DNA of 64,000 nucleotides from Phallus indusiatus (Eukaryota > Basidiomycota > Agaricomycetes > Phallales > Phallaceae). Shown here piece by piece: positions 47,755 through 58,341 of the stretch (position 1 is the stretch's first letter; every line of letters starts with the position of its first letter). The notes under the pieces were generated by a model, which saw nothing but the letters and a program-made list of their open reading frames with translations, did no database searches and was not told where the DNA came from. Where the stretch lies: assembly GCA_027605045.1 (NCBI GenBank), contig JAQFWX010000035.1:248001-312000 (forward strand), read 5' to 3'. A program made the translations under genes and the position numbers.

Positions 47755-48335
47755 ATGTCAGGCGCAGCCGCTTCAGCTGGTGCTTCTCGATTCCAGAATT
47801 TTATGAACCACCCAGCAGGTATGTTTCTTGAACAATGACTTATTTTGCGTTCTCAGTATTGGTTAGGTCCCAAGACCGTGTTCTTCTGGGCGCCCTTAAT
47901 GAAATGGTGTCTTGTTTTTGCCGGTCTGAAAGATTTGTCTCGTCCCGCAGATAAACTGAGTGTCTCCCAAAACGTTGGTAAGTTAATTTGCTTGGATACT
48001 CCATCTAAAGATTTGGTCACTAAGGAGGATTTTTCAGCGCTGGCTTCGACTGGATTCATCTGGGTACGATATTCGCTTGTGATTACACCCGTGAACTATA
48101 GTCTAGCAGCGGTAAGTCTATAATTCAAGCTTGTTTACTCTCGTTGTTAACGTTATTGGTTTTAGGTCAACTTTTTCGTAGGAGCAAGTGGGCTGAGTCA
48201 GCTCTACCGTATATGGGAGTGAGTGGACCTATTTACTCAATGGTGATTTTATGCGAGAAAGGTGCTAACGATACATTTGAATCAATAAATAGTTATAGAC
48301 GGAAACAACCTGAAGCTATTGCATCAACCGCGTAG
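47755..48335 (+). CDS. MPC2: Mitochondrial pyruvate carrier subunit 2
   Basis: Half of the heterodimeric inner-membrane pyruvate importer. MSGAAASAGASRFQNFMNHP leads to GPKTVFFWAPLMKWCLVFAG (the conserved HPAGPKTVFFWAP.KW signature), LKDLSRPADKLSVSQNVA, STGFIWVRYSLVITPVNYSL and FFVGASGLSQLYRIW, then a short tail RRKQPEAIASTA. About 114 residues, normal. Introns of 50-60 nt; the last joins GA|T TAT AGA to give WDYRRK. Confidence 0.93.
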
Positions 48336-48399
48336 AGAATTAACTAGACCTAATTGTTTATATGACAAACGCTTCCGTCATTTGTAATTTGAAAATACC

Positions 48400-48951
48400 T
48401 TATCTCGACTTCACCTTTCCCTTGGCTGATTTCAATGGTTTTTTGGATTTATCTTGGGTATCTGCGGCGAACACTAATCGTGAGAGTGTTTGCTGCCATC
48501 CATGGCGAATCACTTGTTGAGTAACGTCTGCAACTTCTCCCATAACTTCGTGGATAATATCTGAGATCTCCTTTGGACGGACCTCAGCGTCTCGCCACCT
48601 CTGATGTTCTGCAAATGTGTCCCATACGCTTGGTTTGGACGTTCGATGTCGATACGGTTTGCTGCTGCTAAACGAGCCTTTCGAGAAATAACCGACAGCT
48701 GCCGCTATGATCGCAATTACACCGCCCCATTTGACAAAGAATAGCGTTGTTCGAATCAAAAGTGTCGTTGTTCGATAAAGTGAGAGAAGCGTTAAATAAA
48801 CTGCGACGAGCATGATCAGCGGAGGGAGTAGTCTTTGAACAGAAAGAAAATCGAATATTTGGAGGTAGATATGTTCTGCGTAATCGACGATGAACGCGAG
48901 ATAATCATTGTTTACGACGCCACGTAACAAGTCAAAGATGTTGGTGTTCAT
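48400..48951 (-). CDS. Two-helix membrane protein, Apq12-like (nuclear pore biogenesis)
   Basis: An intronless frame of 183 residues starting MNTNIFDLLRGVVNNDYLAF. Two hydrophobic segments, LPPLIMLVAVYLTLLSLYR and VKWGGVIAIIAAAVGYFS, are separated by TTTLLIRTTLFF, followed by a soluble tail with VWDTFAEHQRWRDAEVRPKE and a basic Lys/Ser end. Yeast Apq12 is a small two-helix ER/nuclear-envelope protein with this pattern, affecting lipid composition and pore assembly. The assignment rests on topology and general resemblance. An in-frame upstream ATG (49137) would add 62 residues with no clear features, so the inner Met is preferred. Confidence 0.55.
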   Translation of the reverse strand: MNTNIFDLLRGVVNNDYLAFIVDYAEHIYLQIFDFLSVQRLLPPLIMLVAVYLTLLSLYRTTTLLIRTTLFFVKWGGVIAIIAAAVGYFSKGSFSSSKPYRHRTSKPSVWDTFAEHQRWRDAEVRPKEISDIIHEVMGEVADVTQQVIRHGWQQTLSRLVFAADTQDKSKKPLKSAKGKVKSR

Positions 48952-49201
48952 GAGCGTTGATCTGTGCACCCTATCGGAAAACAAAGCCGTCCAGTCACGG
49001 CATACATTTCTGGTTATAATGGGCGTCTTTTCACTTATTCGGCAACTCGGCATCACCGGGTCTATAAAGTAACCAGGCCAAAGCTGGCTATAACGGAGTT
49101 TAAACCTACCTATTTCCTTTGTACCCTCACCTCCCACACCAACGTCTCATCAACTCACACTTGTCGCTCCTCTTCTAAATCAACGAGAGCTTTTCTTCAC
49201 A

Positions 49202-49672
49202 ATGTCGCTCAAACGTAAAATGTCATTCGACGAGGAGCTATCGACTCTCAAAGAATTTGTAGGCCTCTTTGTTTTTGCCACGACGACAACAGTAGCTAAA
49301 CTGAGTTCGTCATCAGCGACCCATGAAGCAAGTACGTATTCAGCTCTCTCTCAACAATCAATCCGACGACATTGCCATGGACGACGCCTCTTCTGAATCC
49401 AGCAGTGTGTCGGTTCATTCATCCACCGCAGATATAGGTGCCGCATACCACTTCATTCTGCGTCAGTGCGCTAAATGTAGCATATAGCCGACTATCCGCG
49501 GTTTAATTTATATCCATTTCCTTCCTGCGACACAGCAGACATGGAAATGGATGGGGTAACACAGAATTATCAATTAACTTCTTCTTCCGAATTTCGTACT
49601 AGCTCTGACGCGTCCAATGATTCCTCCGTTGGTCTCCTTAAACCAAAGTCCTCCTTCATTCACAACGTGTAA
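49202..49672 (+). CDS. Small acidic, Ser-rich orphan protein
   Basis: Not recognised. A plausible three-exon chain is MSLKRKMSFDEELSTLKEF, then QVRIQLSLNNQSDDIAMDDA and SSESSSVSVHSSTADI, then ADMEMDGVTQNYQLTSSSEF ending SSFIHNV and TAA, about 103 residues. Introns would run from about 49259 to 49328 and from 49439 to 49541, with consensus donors and acceptors. Serine and aspartate dominate, and no membrane segment or signal peptide is seen. It is divergent from the Apq12-like gene (250 bp). Could be a real short protein or a chance chain. Confidence 0.4.
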
Positions 49673-50663
49673 GGCCGGATTTGCTGTTCTTTGCTCATCT
49701 CATTGCTCTCAAACCGGGGAGACTAATTTTTTTTCCTTCCAAAGTGCCAACTGCGTTCAAATACCTCGCCTTCGCGTTGCCTGTGAAGCCGGACTCGGTG
49801 GTTCTCGCACTCTGTGGACGCAGTAAAAAAACTTTCTTCATTGATTCGCCATTGCCTTGCTAATAGCTGTTCAGATGTGATCAATGTGGGGCTATCGAAA
49901 TGATTGCTTAAATGATTTTTCTAGTTGATTCTTGGTTATTCGGTCTATTTGTCAACAAATTCTCTCAGCCTCGTCGTACTCCGTGACCCCACGACTATCG
50001 TCAATCGACAAACTCGTTGCTCTCTTGCTTCTTCTGGATTGGCTCCACACCGATGATCGCTTACCTTTCAAAAAGTCTAATCCACTCTACCTGGCTTATA
50101 CTCTCTCTCTCCCTCTCTGACTTTATCCTGGCTTAAACTCACCTTCCAACCTCTCCCATATCTGACTTCATAATCGCAACCAGTCACCTCGAATATTTGT
50201 CTCCTCAGTCTCTCTTATCTAATCCAACACAATGAAGCTAACAACAGTAACTCATCACAACCTACACTCAAAAATCTAAGATATTGCAACAAAAAGACCA
50301 TGGTCTAATAAGACCGATTATACTAAAATCGTCTTAGGTTTGTTTCGCTTCTTTTAGCCTTCATATCTTGCTCTGCGTTATTTGTGTACACGTTTATGTA
50401 TTATTATTGAATGGGGTTCAACATATTGTTTTCGTAACAAATACGACTGAATGTCTCCAGAGTGAATTTACCGCCTCTATACAAGGTTTATCGAAATGAT
50501 GAAAAGGTTTAAATAATAAAAGGTAAATTCGGAGTATTGAAAAATAATAAAACCGGTACTATCAATACACGGAACAATAAATAAACTGCAAGGTAACTAA
50601 CGCATACTCGAATAGTTACTGCATAATGCGTTGACATTAGTAAATTCTCAACAAAATACAAAC
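49673..50663. other. About 1 kb region without a supported gene
   Basis: AT-rich, with pyrimidine-rich patches (for example CTCTCTCTCCCTCTCTGAC near 50100-50120) and short open frames only. A long 3' untranslated region of the upstream small gene is possible. No RNA gene or repeat recognised. Confidence 0.45.
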
Positions 50664-52019
50664 TCAAGCGAATGTGCTCAGGAGCCCAGCGCAAAGTGTG
50701 ATCCACCATCCTCTGTAAAGAGCTCTCCAGCCTTCTTCGGTAACCATACGCTTAGCTGCATCAGTGAACCCGCTATAGGGGTCATATTCACTCCGCAGTC
50801 CAATTACGTCTTCAATGCCAGCGTACATTTCCTCGGGTTCGGCAGCTTCTTGTTCGGAAACAGCCTGATAAGGTATTGTTGCAGGATGGTTGCGTTGCAA
50901 GGATAATCTTGTGGCAATAACCTCTAATGGGCACAGAATGGCTGTACTCAGTGTGGCGATGATCATGTACGTGGTGACACGCAAGAACGTGATGTCCTCA
51001 GGGAGACCGGTTTCGCGCTCCCAAGTCCCGTTAGCCATTTTACTGACGGAGGGTAACAAAAGTGTTCGGAATGTTCGTAAGACAAGGACGACATAAGCTA
51101 AATGTAACAGTTTTGCCCCAAGCAGGCCCGGAGTGGCATAGAGGATCCAAGGCTTGGCAAGTTCAGTTGGCGTGAATAGCCGGCGCAAAGCATAACGGGA
51201 GTTCACCCAAGGTAGCAAATATGGAGTGGTCACTGCCCTATAAAGGAAATACAGTTAGCACGCTCATGTTATAGGGGTGAAAAAAAAAACATGGGCTTTG
51301 GCGTACCGATTGATAAGGATAGTGATAGGAAGGCCAATGATAGCAACGACGACGCTATAAACCAACACCTGATAGGGTGAGGTAACCGGAGAGCTATAAC
51401 GACCAGGGCTAATTGGAATAGTTGTTCCAATATAAATCCAGAGAAACAGGGTGACTGCGAATGTTGACACAATGCTGGGCACTGGTGTAGGGTATGAGCG
51501 CGATCTCCACATGAAAATTTTTTTCAGGACGTACTTAACCCTTTAAACAATCCTGACCATCCCTAGGTTAAGGAGTCAATCAGTTACTGTCCTTGACGCT
51601 CAGTTTTAACAGATAAAAACCAACCTCCAATTTCACTACCCTTCCGAACATAGCAAAATAAGAAGTTACTACAGGGCCAGCGTGGGGTTGAGTACCACCA
51701 TCCTCGTCAAGAGTAAGGCCCTAATGATATTAAGAGACACGTTTACATCAAGAGCCACGACATCGGTAGCGTACCTTGGGCGAAAAATTGGCCCTGAACC
51801 GAATCAGCACTCCAACTGCCACCAGATAATTTAGTATATACCCTCGAAAATAAATAGAAGGTATGTTGACGAACCGAAAGGGATTGAAACTAGTTCACCA
51901 ACACATACACCTAGAAAAACTAGTACACCTGTGAAAACTAAAGTAAAGATGTTCATTAGAAAGCTTAATAGTGGGGAAGAATAACGACGCGTAAACGATG
52001 TGACAGAGTAGTCACACAT
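50664..52019 (-). CDS. Mitochondrial carrier (SLC25)-like membrane protein
   Basis: A multi-pass solute carrier of unknown substrate. Starts MCDYSVTSFTRRYSSPLLSF with a hydrophobic segment LVFTGVLVFLGVCVGELVSI. Then VLIRFRANFSPKALTLDEDG, YFAMFGRVVKLEGWSGLFKG (the G-x-x-G-L-[FY]-K/R-G repeat end), a second set of membrane helices, and CPLEVIATRLSLQRN (Px[DE]xx[TS]R signature) followed by GFTDAAKRMVTEEGWRALYR, GWWITLCAGLLSTFA. The repeats are degenerate, as in outer-membrane or peroxisomal SLC25 relatives. Five exons or so. Divergent from the MARVEL-like gene with 98 bp between start codons. Confidence 0.72.
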
Positions 52020-52117
52020 CCTTTGAGATTTCTGACGTCAACGATTGCTGTACCTTACGAATCCTAACGAAAATTCGGACCAGTCATAATATTTTCTAAC
52101 ATTACAGATCTTTAAGG
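52020..52117. promoter_or_regulatory. 98-bp bidirectional promoter (carrier / MARVEL-like protein)
   Basis: Opposite start codons only 98 bp apart; contains CATAATATTTTCTAACATT and no strong TATA match. Confidence 0.5.
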
Positions 52118-52837
52118 ATGGCCTATGTTAAGACAACCCACATCAGTATGTCAACTCTCAATTTTGTCCAGCAAGTCTACTTAGTCTCCCCTTTCCAGCT
52201 TTGTTTACTCTTCTAATATTGCTCGCCATAATCGAGGGATGTATATCGGCATGGCTGACTGCGAGATATAATTCAGTTCCTTCGAGAGCCACAAATAGCA
52301 TTAGAGAAAGAACATACTTTTTGTTATTTGTGTCGTGGTGGACGGTCGCCGGTTCAGCGTTGTACTTGCTGATGTCGCTATACTCGTCGATGGACGGAAA
52401 TATCATTGCAAGTATAGCAAGCCATGGTATCTTGTAATTGTCTAGTTTATACTCTTTTTGATTGTATATTCTAATGGTTTTACAGTCTGGGTCTTACTTG
52501 GATATTCTGGACATCTGGTGCTATTGCAATAACCGTAGCCCTCGGTGGAGGAAACAACTGCTCGTATGTTTATATTTAGACGTTATTGATCTCGGAGACA
52601 ATTCCCGTTACTTTTACAGTTCCATTGACCATCTTTTGATATATTGCGAACAATTGAATGCACTAGAAGGTAAGCATACTTGTACGTTGTCACTGGGATG
52701 GGTAAATCATCTATCGCTACTTAGGTTTTGCGTGGGCATCATTTATCATCATAACATGCTTGCTTGCGTTTGTGTTTATGCGCGGTATAACCACTTTCCG
52801 CCGTGGAGATGGTGCAAGGGGATCAATTCTCGCATGA
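52118..52837 (+). CDS. MARVEL-like tetraspan membrane protein
   Basis: Exon 1 ATG GCC TAT... encodes MAYVKTTHI and splices through a 53-nt intron with consensus donor GTATGT to TLFTLLILLAIIEGCISAWL (segment 1 with the usual E-x-x-I-S-A-W-L pattern). Then FLLFVSWWTVAGSALYLLM (segment 2), WIFWTSGAIAITVALGGG followed by NCS (segment 3), NQLNALEGFAW-like sequence (NNLNALEGFAW) and ASFIIITCLLAFVFMRGI (segment 4), and a short charged tail. Basidiomycetes carry many such MARVEL-domain proteins of the plasma membrane; function unknown. Stop at 52835-52837. Confidence 0.7.
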
Positions 52838-53264
52838 GAATTTATTCTTCTATGGATCTCTGTTATTTCTTGAAGTAAATTACAATATATGTTATTCCTT
52901 ATTTTCATTTCAGTTAATTCAACGAGAGCTTTTTTTTTATTTGACAACTCTTCAATATTGTGTGCATAAGCGTGTGAACCAGCGCTTTTGTTCCCGATAG
53001 GGATCGCGGAGGAAAATTTCGGCAACTTCCGTATCTCCTCAAGAACACATACGCCTGCTCGCTGTTGATAACAGCGTAAACCCCGGTTCCACAAAAAAAA
53101 GTAGGTATCGTAACACTTCTATTTGCTTTGTAATGGCGGTATAATTCGTCTTGTCATTCGTTTGTTTCTGCAAAACGTGGAAATTACAATGGATGGCATT
53201 CTGACTGTCTGGATGAGCCGAATTCTGATCATGAAATTTCTCAGATACAGGTCTTGGAAGCACT
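52838..53264. other. Intergenic region upstream of RPS18
   Basis: 427 bp with short open frames only. The right half should contain the ribosomal protein promoter and leader. I looked for a box C/D snoRNA pattern and found none convincing. Confidence 0.45.
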
Positions 53265-53894
53265 ATGTCTCTCGTCGTCCCCGAAGCTCACCAACAATTC
53301 CAAGTATGTTTCCTTCATATTTCTCATTGTCTGCTTTTGTATTAATTGATTTCCAGCACATTTTGCGGTTGTTAAACACCAATGTGGACGGTAAACGAAA
53401 AATCATGTACGCCCTGACCGAAATTAAGGGTGTTGGTCGCCGTTACGCAAACATCGTCTGCAAGAAAGCAGATGTCGACCTTAGAAAACGGTATGCTATG
53501 TTATGTCGAAGTCTGACTTCTCCGTTTACCCATTACTCCACAGAGCCGGTGAACTTAACTCGGACGAATTGGAGCGCATTGTCAATATTCTTCAAAATCC
53601 CAAATCTTTCAAAATTCCCACATGGTTCTTGAACAGACAGAAAGATATTACCGACGGGAAGGACTCGCAATTACTTGCCAATCAGGTCGACTCTAAAATC
53701 CGTGAGGATTTGGAACGTCTAAAGAAAATTCGTGCCCACAGAGGTCTTCGTCACTTCTGGGGTGTCCGTGTTAGGGGTCAACACACCAAGACAACAGGTT
53801 GGCATTTCTTTATTTGCTCACAGATACGTGGGTTGACTGCAGATGACCAGGTCGTCGCGGAAAAACTGTCGGTGTGTCGAAGAAGCGTGGTTAG
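53265..53894 (+). CDS. RPS18: 40S ribosomal protein S18 (uS13)
   Basis: Binds the head of the small ribosomal subunit. [113 protein letters not shown], and after the last intron [13 protein letters not shown] then TAG. 156 residues, close to the family norm (about 146-152). Introns follow QFQ, LRKR and TTG; the last exon, GTCGTCGCGG..., restores the frame. High conservation throughout. Confidence 0.97.
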
Positions 53895-54123
53895 ACGATG
53901 TAGTCAGGCTATATTATGGCATATACTTTTGCAGTCTCAGATACATATGGAAATATGCTTGCTATCATATCCTATATACTGTATGGCGGCCGAATTTATG
54001 AATCTTTTTATTAATATCACCTGTGGTGTGAGTTGAGTGCAGCTCTACATGAGCGTGAGTAAATTATGTTGTTCAGTAACGACCACTCTTTCTTTCAAAT
54101 ATTCCCCTAACCTTCTTGCCCCT

Positions 54124-55696
54124 ATGGAGAATATACCATTGGCGCATGTAGGATTAATAACCATAGCTACTGCAACTATCTATGCCGGCGCATGGGGCTC
54201 CTTACCCGTATGTCACTCCGAGCGATGCTCGTCGCGCTGGACAGTGGTTAAGGGTAGCTCATTTTTTTCTTCAAGTCATCCCCTAAACATCCAAGTAAAG
54301 GCGACGACAAAGACCAGGATAAGCAAGAAGATGAGAGCTTCAGCATTGACGAACGGTAAGACATGCTGCCCGAAGCAGTCATTCAACTGGTTTGACATAT
54401 TAATATGGCCCTCCAGGATATCCCCCTCTGAGGCGTATCTCTTTCCTATTATTGCATCTGTGGGATTGTTTGGGCTTCATTTGGCACTAAAATACTTGAG
54501 CAAGGTATGGAATTTATTTCACGCATTTTCCTGATCCCTTTTCTCACTGCTTTCAGGAATGGATAAATTGGCTATTCAGCAAGTATCATTATGGTTTCCC
54601 AAGGATTATTTAATGATCTTCTATGCAAGGTAACTACTTCGCATTGATTGGCATTGGAAGTGTTTGGAGGGTAAGTAGGATGATTGAATGTTCAACGACA
54701 ACATTCAGCTTCTTAGTACTTGCTCTCACTAGCTTTATGGTTTTTCAGATCTTGACTTTATTGCTCAAATTTCTTGTGGGCAAAAATGCGTGGGATTCGT
54801 TTCACAAAACACAGATATTATTACAAAAACATGAATCAGGTACGTCAGTCGTTCACATAAACCGATTATACTTCAAAGCTTCACATTCAATGGAGTTGAT
54901 TTTTTTTCCATCTCGCAGAACCGTTGCGTTTATCCTTTCGCACGCCCACTCTGATTTTACTTCCATTCGCTTCTATACCTTCTACGATTTATATATTTTG
55001 TGACAGGCCGGCATTGATGACCAACATCCTCAGTCTTTCTTTCGCTTTCAACACGTTATGTTTTCTCAAACTAGATAGTTTCAAGACAGGCACAGTTTTA
55101 CTCTCTGGGCTCTTCTTATACGACATCTGGTGGGTTTTTGGAACTAAAGTGGTAAGAAAATTCACCATGACGAAGAGAACGTACATCTGAGTCATTGGCA
55201 ATTGTAGATGGTACAAGTCGCCAAAACTCTCGATGCACCTATCAAGGTTTTATGGCCCAATTCAAAACATGCATCTGGTGGATACATGCTACTGGGACTG
55301 GGAGATATTGTAGTCCCAGGCTCATTTATCACTTTAGCTTTGCGCCGCGATTTATTTGCCTCTCCTTCCCAAAATCCTCACAAAGCTTTCGAGAAACCGT
55401 ACTTCTGTGCCACAATTGTCGCCTACATTTCCGGTCTCTCTGTTACAATGTACGTTATGCATATCTCAGGAGTTGCTCAACCCGCTTTATTGTATCTGAG
55501 GTATGAAACGCCTTGTTCGATCACAGAAGACCTTTCTTCTCTAACATTTTTTCCCCCGAGTCCTGCTTGTGTCATCTGTTTCGTCTTGACAGCGACTATC
55601 AGAGGTGAATTAAAAGATGTTTGGAACTGGACAGACAGCTCTCAAAAGCCCACGGGAAGTAGGATGGATGCGGTATCGGCCAAAGTGCAAAATTAG
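54124..55696 (+). CDS. Signal peptide peptidase (intramembrane aspartyl protease)
   Basis: Cleaves signal peptides and other type II membrane segments within the ER membrane. MENIPLAHVGLITIATATIY begins the first helix. The two catalytic Asp motifs are LFLYDIWWVFGT (YD) and LGLGDIVVPGSF (GxGD), and the third signature is QPALLYL (PAL). Other segments: LTLLLKFLVGKNAWDSFHKT, PTLILLPFASIPSTIYIF, LMTNILSLSFAFNTLCFLKL, FCATIVAYISGLSVTMYVMH, PACVICFVLTATIRGELKDV. A short charged tail follows. All marks of an active enzyme are present. Many short introns. Confidence 0.93.
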
Positions 55697-55826
55697 GCAA
55701 CATAATTATCAAACCTTAGTCTGATACAGGATCGTGATTTTCTCCCAAAGGTATATATATATAGTGTGGCAATGCTCGATACATATTTTAATACATGGGT
55801 ATAACGAATGATTCACTACATTATAA

Positions 55827-57771
55827 CTACATGCAAGGATCTTGACCATCAATGAACAGAGCATCTCGTAAGTTGACAGACGGAAGAACTGACCCTCCAC
55901 CTACTGCCACCGGAGCAGCAGGCCCCGTGTTTCCATTAGTGATAGCAGAGGGCAGTAATCCAGTAACGGCGGTAGGGGAGAGCAATCCACCGGTAGCAGC
56001 AGTATCACCACGAGATGCAGGCAACAAAGAAGCGACTGTGACTGTGGTCTGAGTGGTGGTTGTAGTCTGGGTACTGATCGTGCTGGAGAATTGCGCTGAT
56101 ACCGACAATGAGACCGAGACACTCGGTATAGTCGAAGTCACCGTGGTTGTGAAGCGCTCTTCCACGACACTCGTGATGCCAACCGGGACGGTACTGGTGG
56201 TGCTGGTGATCTCGAAGGCTGTCGACGTCGAAGTCGAAACTGAACTAGACACACTCGTACTTGAAGTAGTCGCGAAGCTTGTGCTGAAAATTGGAGTAGT
56301 GCTTGTCGCAGTAAACGTACCAGAGACCGAGGTCGAACTGGTAGTGAGAGACGAAATGACGCTGGTCGAGACGGTTACACTGGGAATGACATTCGTGCTA
56401 AGGGTAGAAGTAACATCGGTCGTCAGAACAGTAGAAGTAGAGGTGCTGGTAATCGCTACTCGATCAGTCACAGTAGAAGTTGTCACTGTGGTGCTCGTGG
56501 AAGTCGTAGTGGTCGGAGTAGTCAACACAGTGGTGGTAGTGGTGGAAATCGTCAGGGTGGATGGGACCGATGAGGGGCTTGTTGTGGTCGTTGTGGTCGT
56601 TTCAGTAGTGGTAGAGAATGTGGTTGTTGTGGTAGTATCCGTGGAGATGGCGCGAGGCCCTAACACGAGAGCTCTTGGTGCAAGAAGAGATATAGTGGGT
56701 GTCACCTGGTCACTAGCCGTAGTGGTGGTGGTAGTTGGTGTCGCAGTCGTTATCGTCACAGAGGTCGTCGTGCTAGTCGTGATGGTGGTAGGACTGGTCG
56801 TAACCGTGGTTGTAGTAGTAGGACTAAAGGTAGATTCCAATGTATTAGAGCTCGTTATTGTGGGAGTAGGAATAGAGGAATCGCTAATATCATCCGTGGA
56901 GAGTAACCTCAGGCTTGGAAGAGAAACACTCGTCACAATTTCCGTGGAGACCTCCGTTGGGCTTGCATTGATAGTAGTTGTCGATGCTAAAGTAGGAAAT
57001 GTGGTGACCGAAGTGCTCAACGTAGTCGCAAGTTCTGTGGTTACTACAGCTGTCGTGCTAGTTACTATAGAGGTCGAGATGGCAGCGACGGGGCTTGTCG
57101 ATATTGCTGTTATAACTTCGGTGGTTGTGGTTGTGGTAGACGCAGAACTAATTAGAGATGACGATAACGAAATTGAGCTTGAGCAATCCTTGGTTTTGTA
57201 ATAAGGCTTCTTCGGGTAATAGGGTTTCTTCGGGTAATAAGGCTTCTTCCACCAGGGATGACGATAGCGGTCGGTCTTCCACAAACTATTGCCAAATTTC
57301 ATGTTTAAACGATGCGTGGAGTCCTCTGTGGCGGGTGAGCCGACGACATTGTCCTTATCTACGTCCGTCGATTCCTTATTGTGATTGACAACGGCAACCG
57401 GGACTAGTTTGCTATTAGCATTGCACTCGCCGTTAACATGCGGGGTGAGTGTCAAGAGGGCAGTGTCCAGGCAGATATGAGTAGCCGTAAGCTGTCTCTG
57501 AATGATATAAAACACATCAAACAGTTATTCAACAACGCTAGAAGAACGAATGTTGTCGTACCTTATCGATGGTGGAGGATTCCGGAAGTACCACGTATGT
57601 ATGCCCATCATGCTCAATTGGGGGGAAAGGAGAAAGAGACTAAATGAGGAGTTTAAGCAGAAAACGTGCAAGACGATTTAAGTTGCTCACGACTATATCA
57701 TTCACATTACCGAGGGGAGCAGCGGCAGCCAGTCCGCAAACCAACGTCAAAATACCTGCAAACGAGAGCAT
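55827..57771 (-). CDS. Secreted Ser/Thr-rich cell-surface (mucin-like) protein
   Basis: Not assigned to a named family. Exon 1 encodes a clear signal peptide MLSFAGILTLVCGLAAAAP. Exon 2 (78 nt, about 57556-57633) gives SLSPFPPIEHDGHTYVVLPE. Exon 3 encodes an ATHICLDTALLTLTPHVNG block, then three 6-residue repeats (PKKPYY) from an 18-nt DNA repeat at 57198-57250. A stretch of about 400 residues dominated by Thr and Ser with Val follows (typical of heavily O-glycosylated stalks), and finally a Leu/Ala/Gly-rich end LRDALFIDGQDPCM. There is no obvious hydrophobic GPI tail. It is probably exported and O-mannosylated. The opposite strand is open for 382 codons across the repeat, an effect of the Thr/Ser codons. 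Confidence 0.72.
57198..57250 (-). repeat. Three copies of an 18-nt tandem repeat encoding PKKPYY
   Basis: Plus-strand units GTAATAAGGCTTCTTCGG, GTAATAGGGTTTCTTCGG and GTAATAAGGCTTCTTCC. They give a positively charged, tyrosine-rich linker just before the Thr/Ser region of the secreted protein. Confidence 0.8.
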
Positions 57772-57777
57772 ACTGAA

Positions 57778-57788
57778 GGGGGGGGGGG
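57778..57788. repeat. G11 homopolymer in the 5' leader of the secreted protein gene
   Basis: Eleven consecutive G on the plus strand (C11 on the coding strand) ending 6 nt before the start codon. Such tracts often vary in length. Confidence 0.7.
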
Positions 57789-58341
57789 TTGCTAATATCA
57801 AAGGAACGTGAGCAAAATTATGAGAGGAGAAAGGAGTTTTTAGGAAACGAAGTCGAATGCTCCAGATTTATATACCTGCACCTGGCTGGGTTCGAAAACA
57901 GGACTTGAAGAACGAAAAAGTGGGAACACGACACAAGGCAATGTCCAACGCATTTTCAGATAAAATACATAAAATTATACCTGGATTATATCATTGGAAT
58001 AGCATATATCTCAATCTGCGAAACAATGATTTTTTCCGTGAAGAGGCATGTACCATTGGTGGTGATAAAGTGGTTCGCCACGGTAACAGGTTCACAGGTC
58101 GGGACAACGACTGTCAAGTTAAATCACGTAATCCAGACACTCTAGAATATAGGAGTTAATTGCAGTATCATATTACTAGCAATATAATCAGTAAATGTCA
58201 CTAAAACCGACTTTGGGACGAGCGAAATGACTCGGACAACTTGAACTTACTATGGACTCCTTGATCGTGACCATGTGACAGTATTGTCACAACACCTATT
58301 TAGTGTGCACAAACTTGTTGGGTCTTGTCATACGAGCAGCA
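57789..58341. other. Divergent intergenic region, secreted protein / SLU7
   Basis: Holds a TATATAAA box at 57867-57874 (minus strand), about 100 bp before the secreted-protein start. The open frame at 57857-58159 has no recognisable features and is probably chance. Confidence 0.45.
57867..57874 (-). promoter_or_regulatory. TATA box of the secreted protein gene
   Basis: TATATAAA on the minus strand about 96-103 bp upstream of the ATG at 57771, a canonical position for a strongly expressed, regulated gene. Confidence 0.45.

Noticed and set aside
56053..57201. A 382-codon, Val-rich open frame on the plus strand
   Set aside because: It is the antisense of the Thr/Ser-rich stalk of the secreted protein. 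ACN/TCN codons reversed give Val-rich frames without stops, and the minus strand has the signal peptide and splice chain.
57885..57905. GGGTTCGAAAACAGG, resembling a tRNA T-loop (B box)
   Set aside because: No matching A box, anticodon stem or acceptor stem around it.
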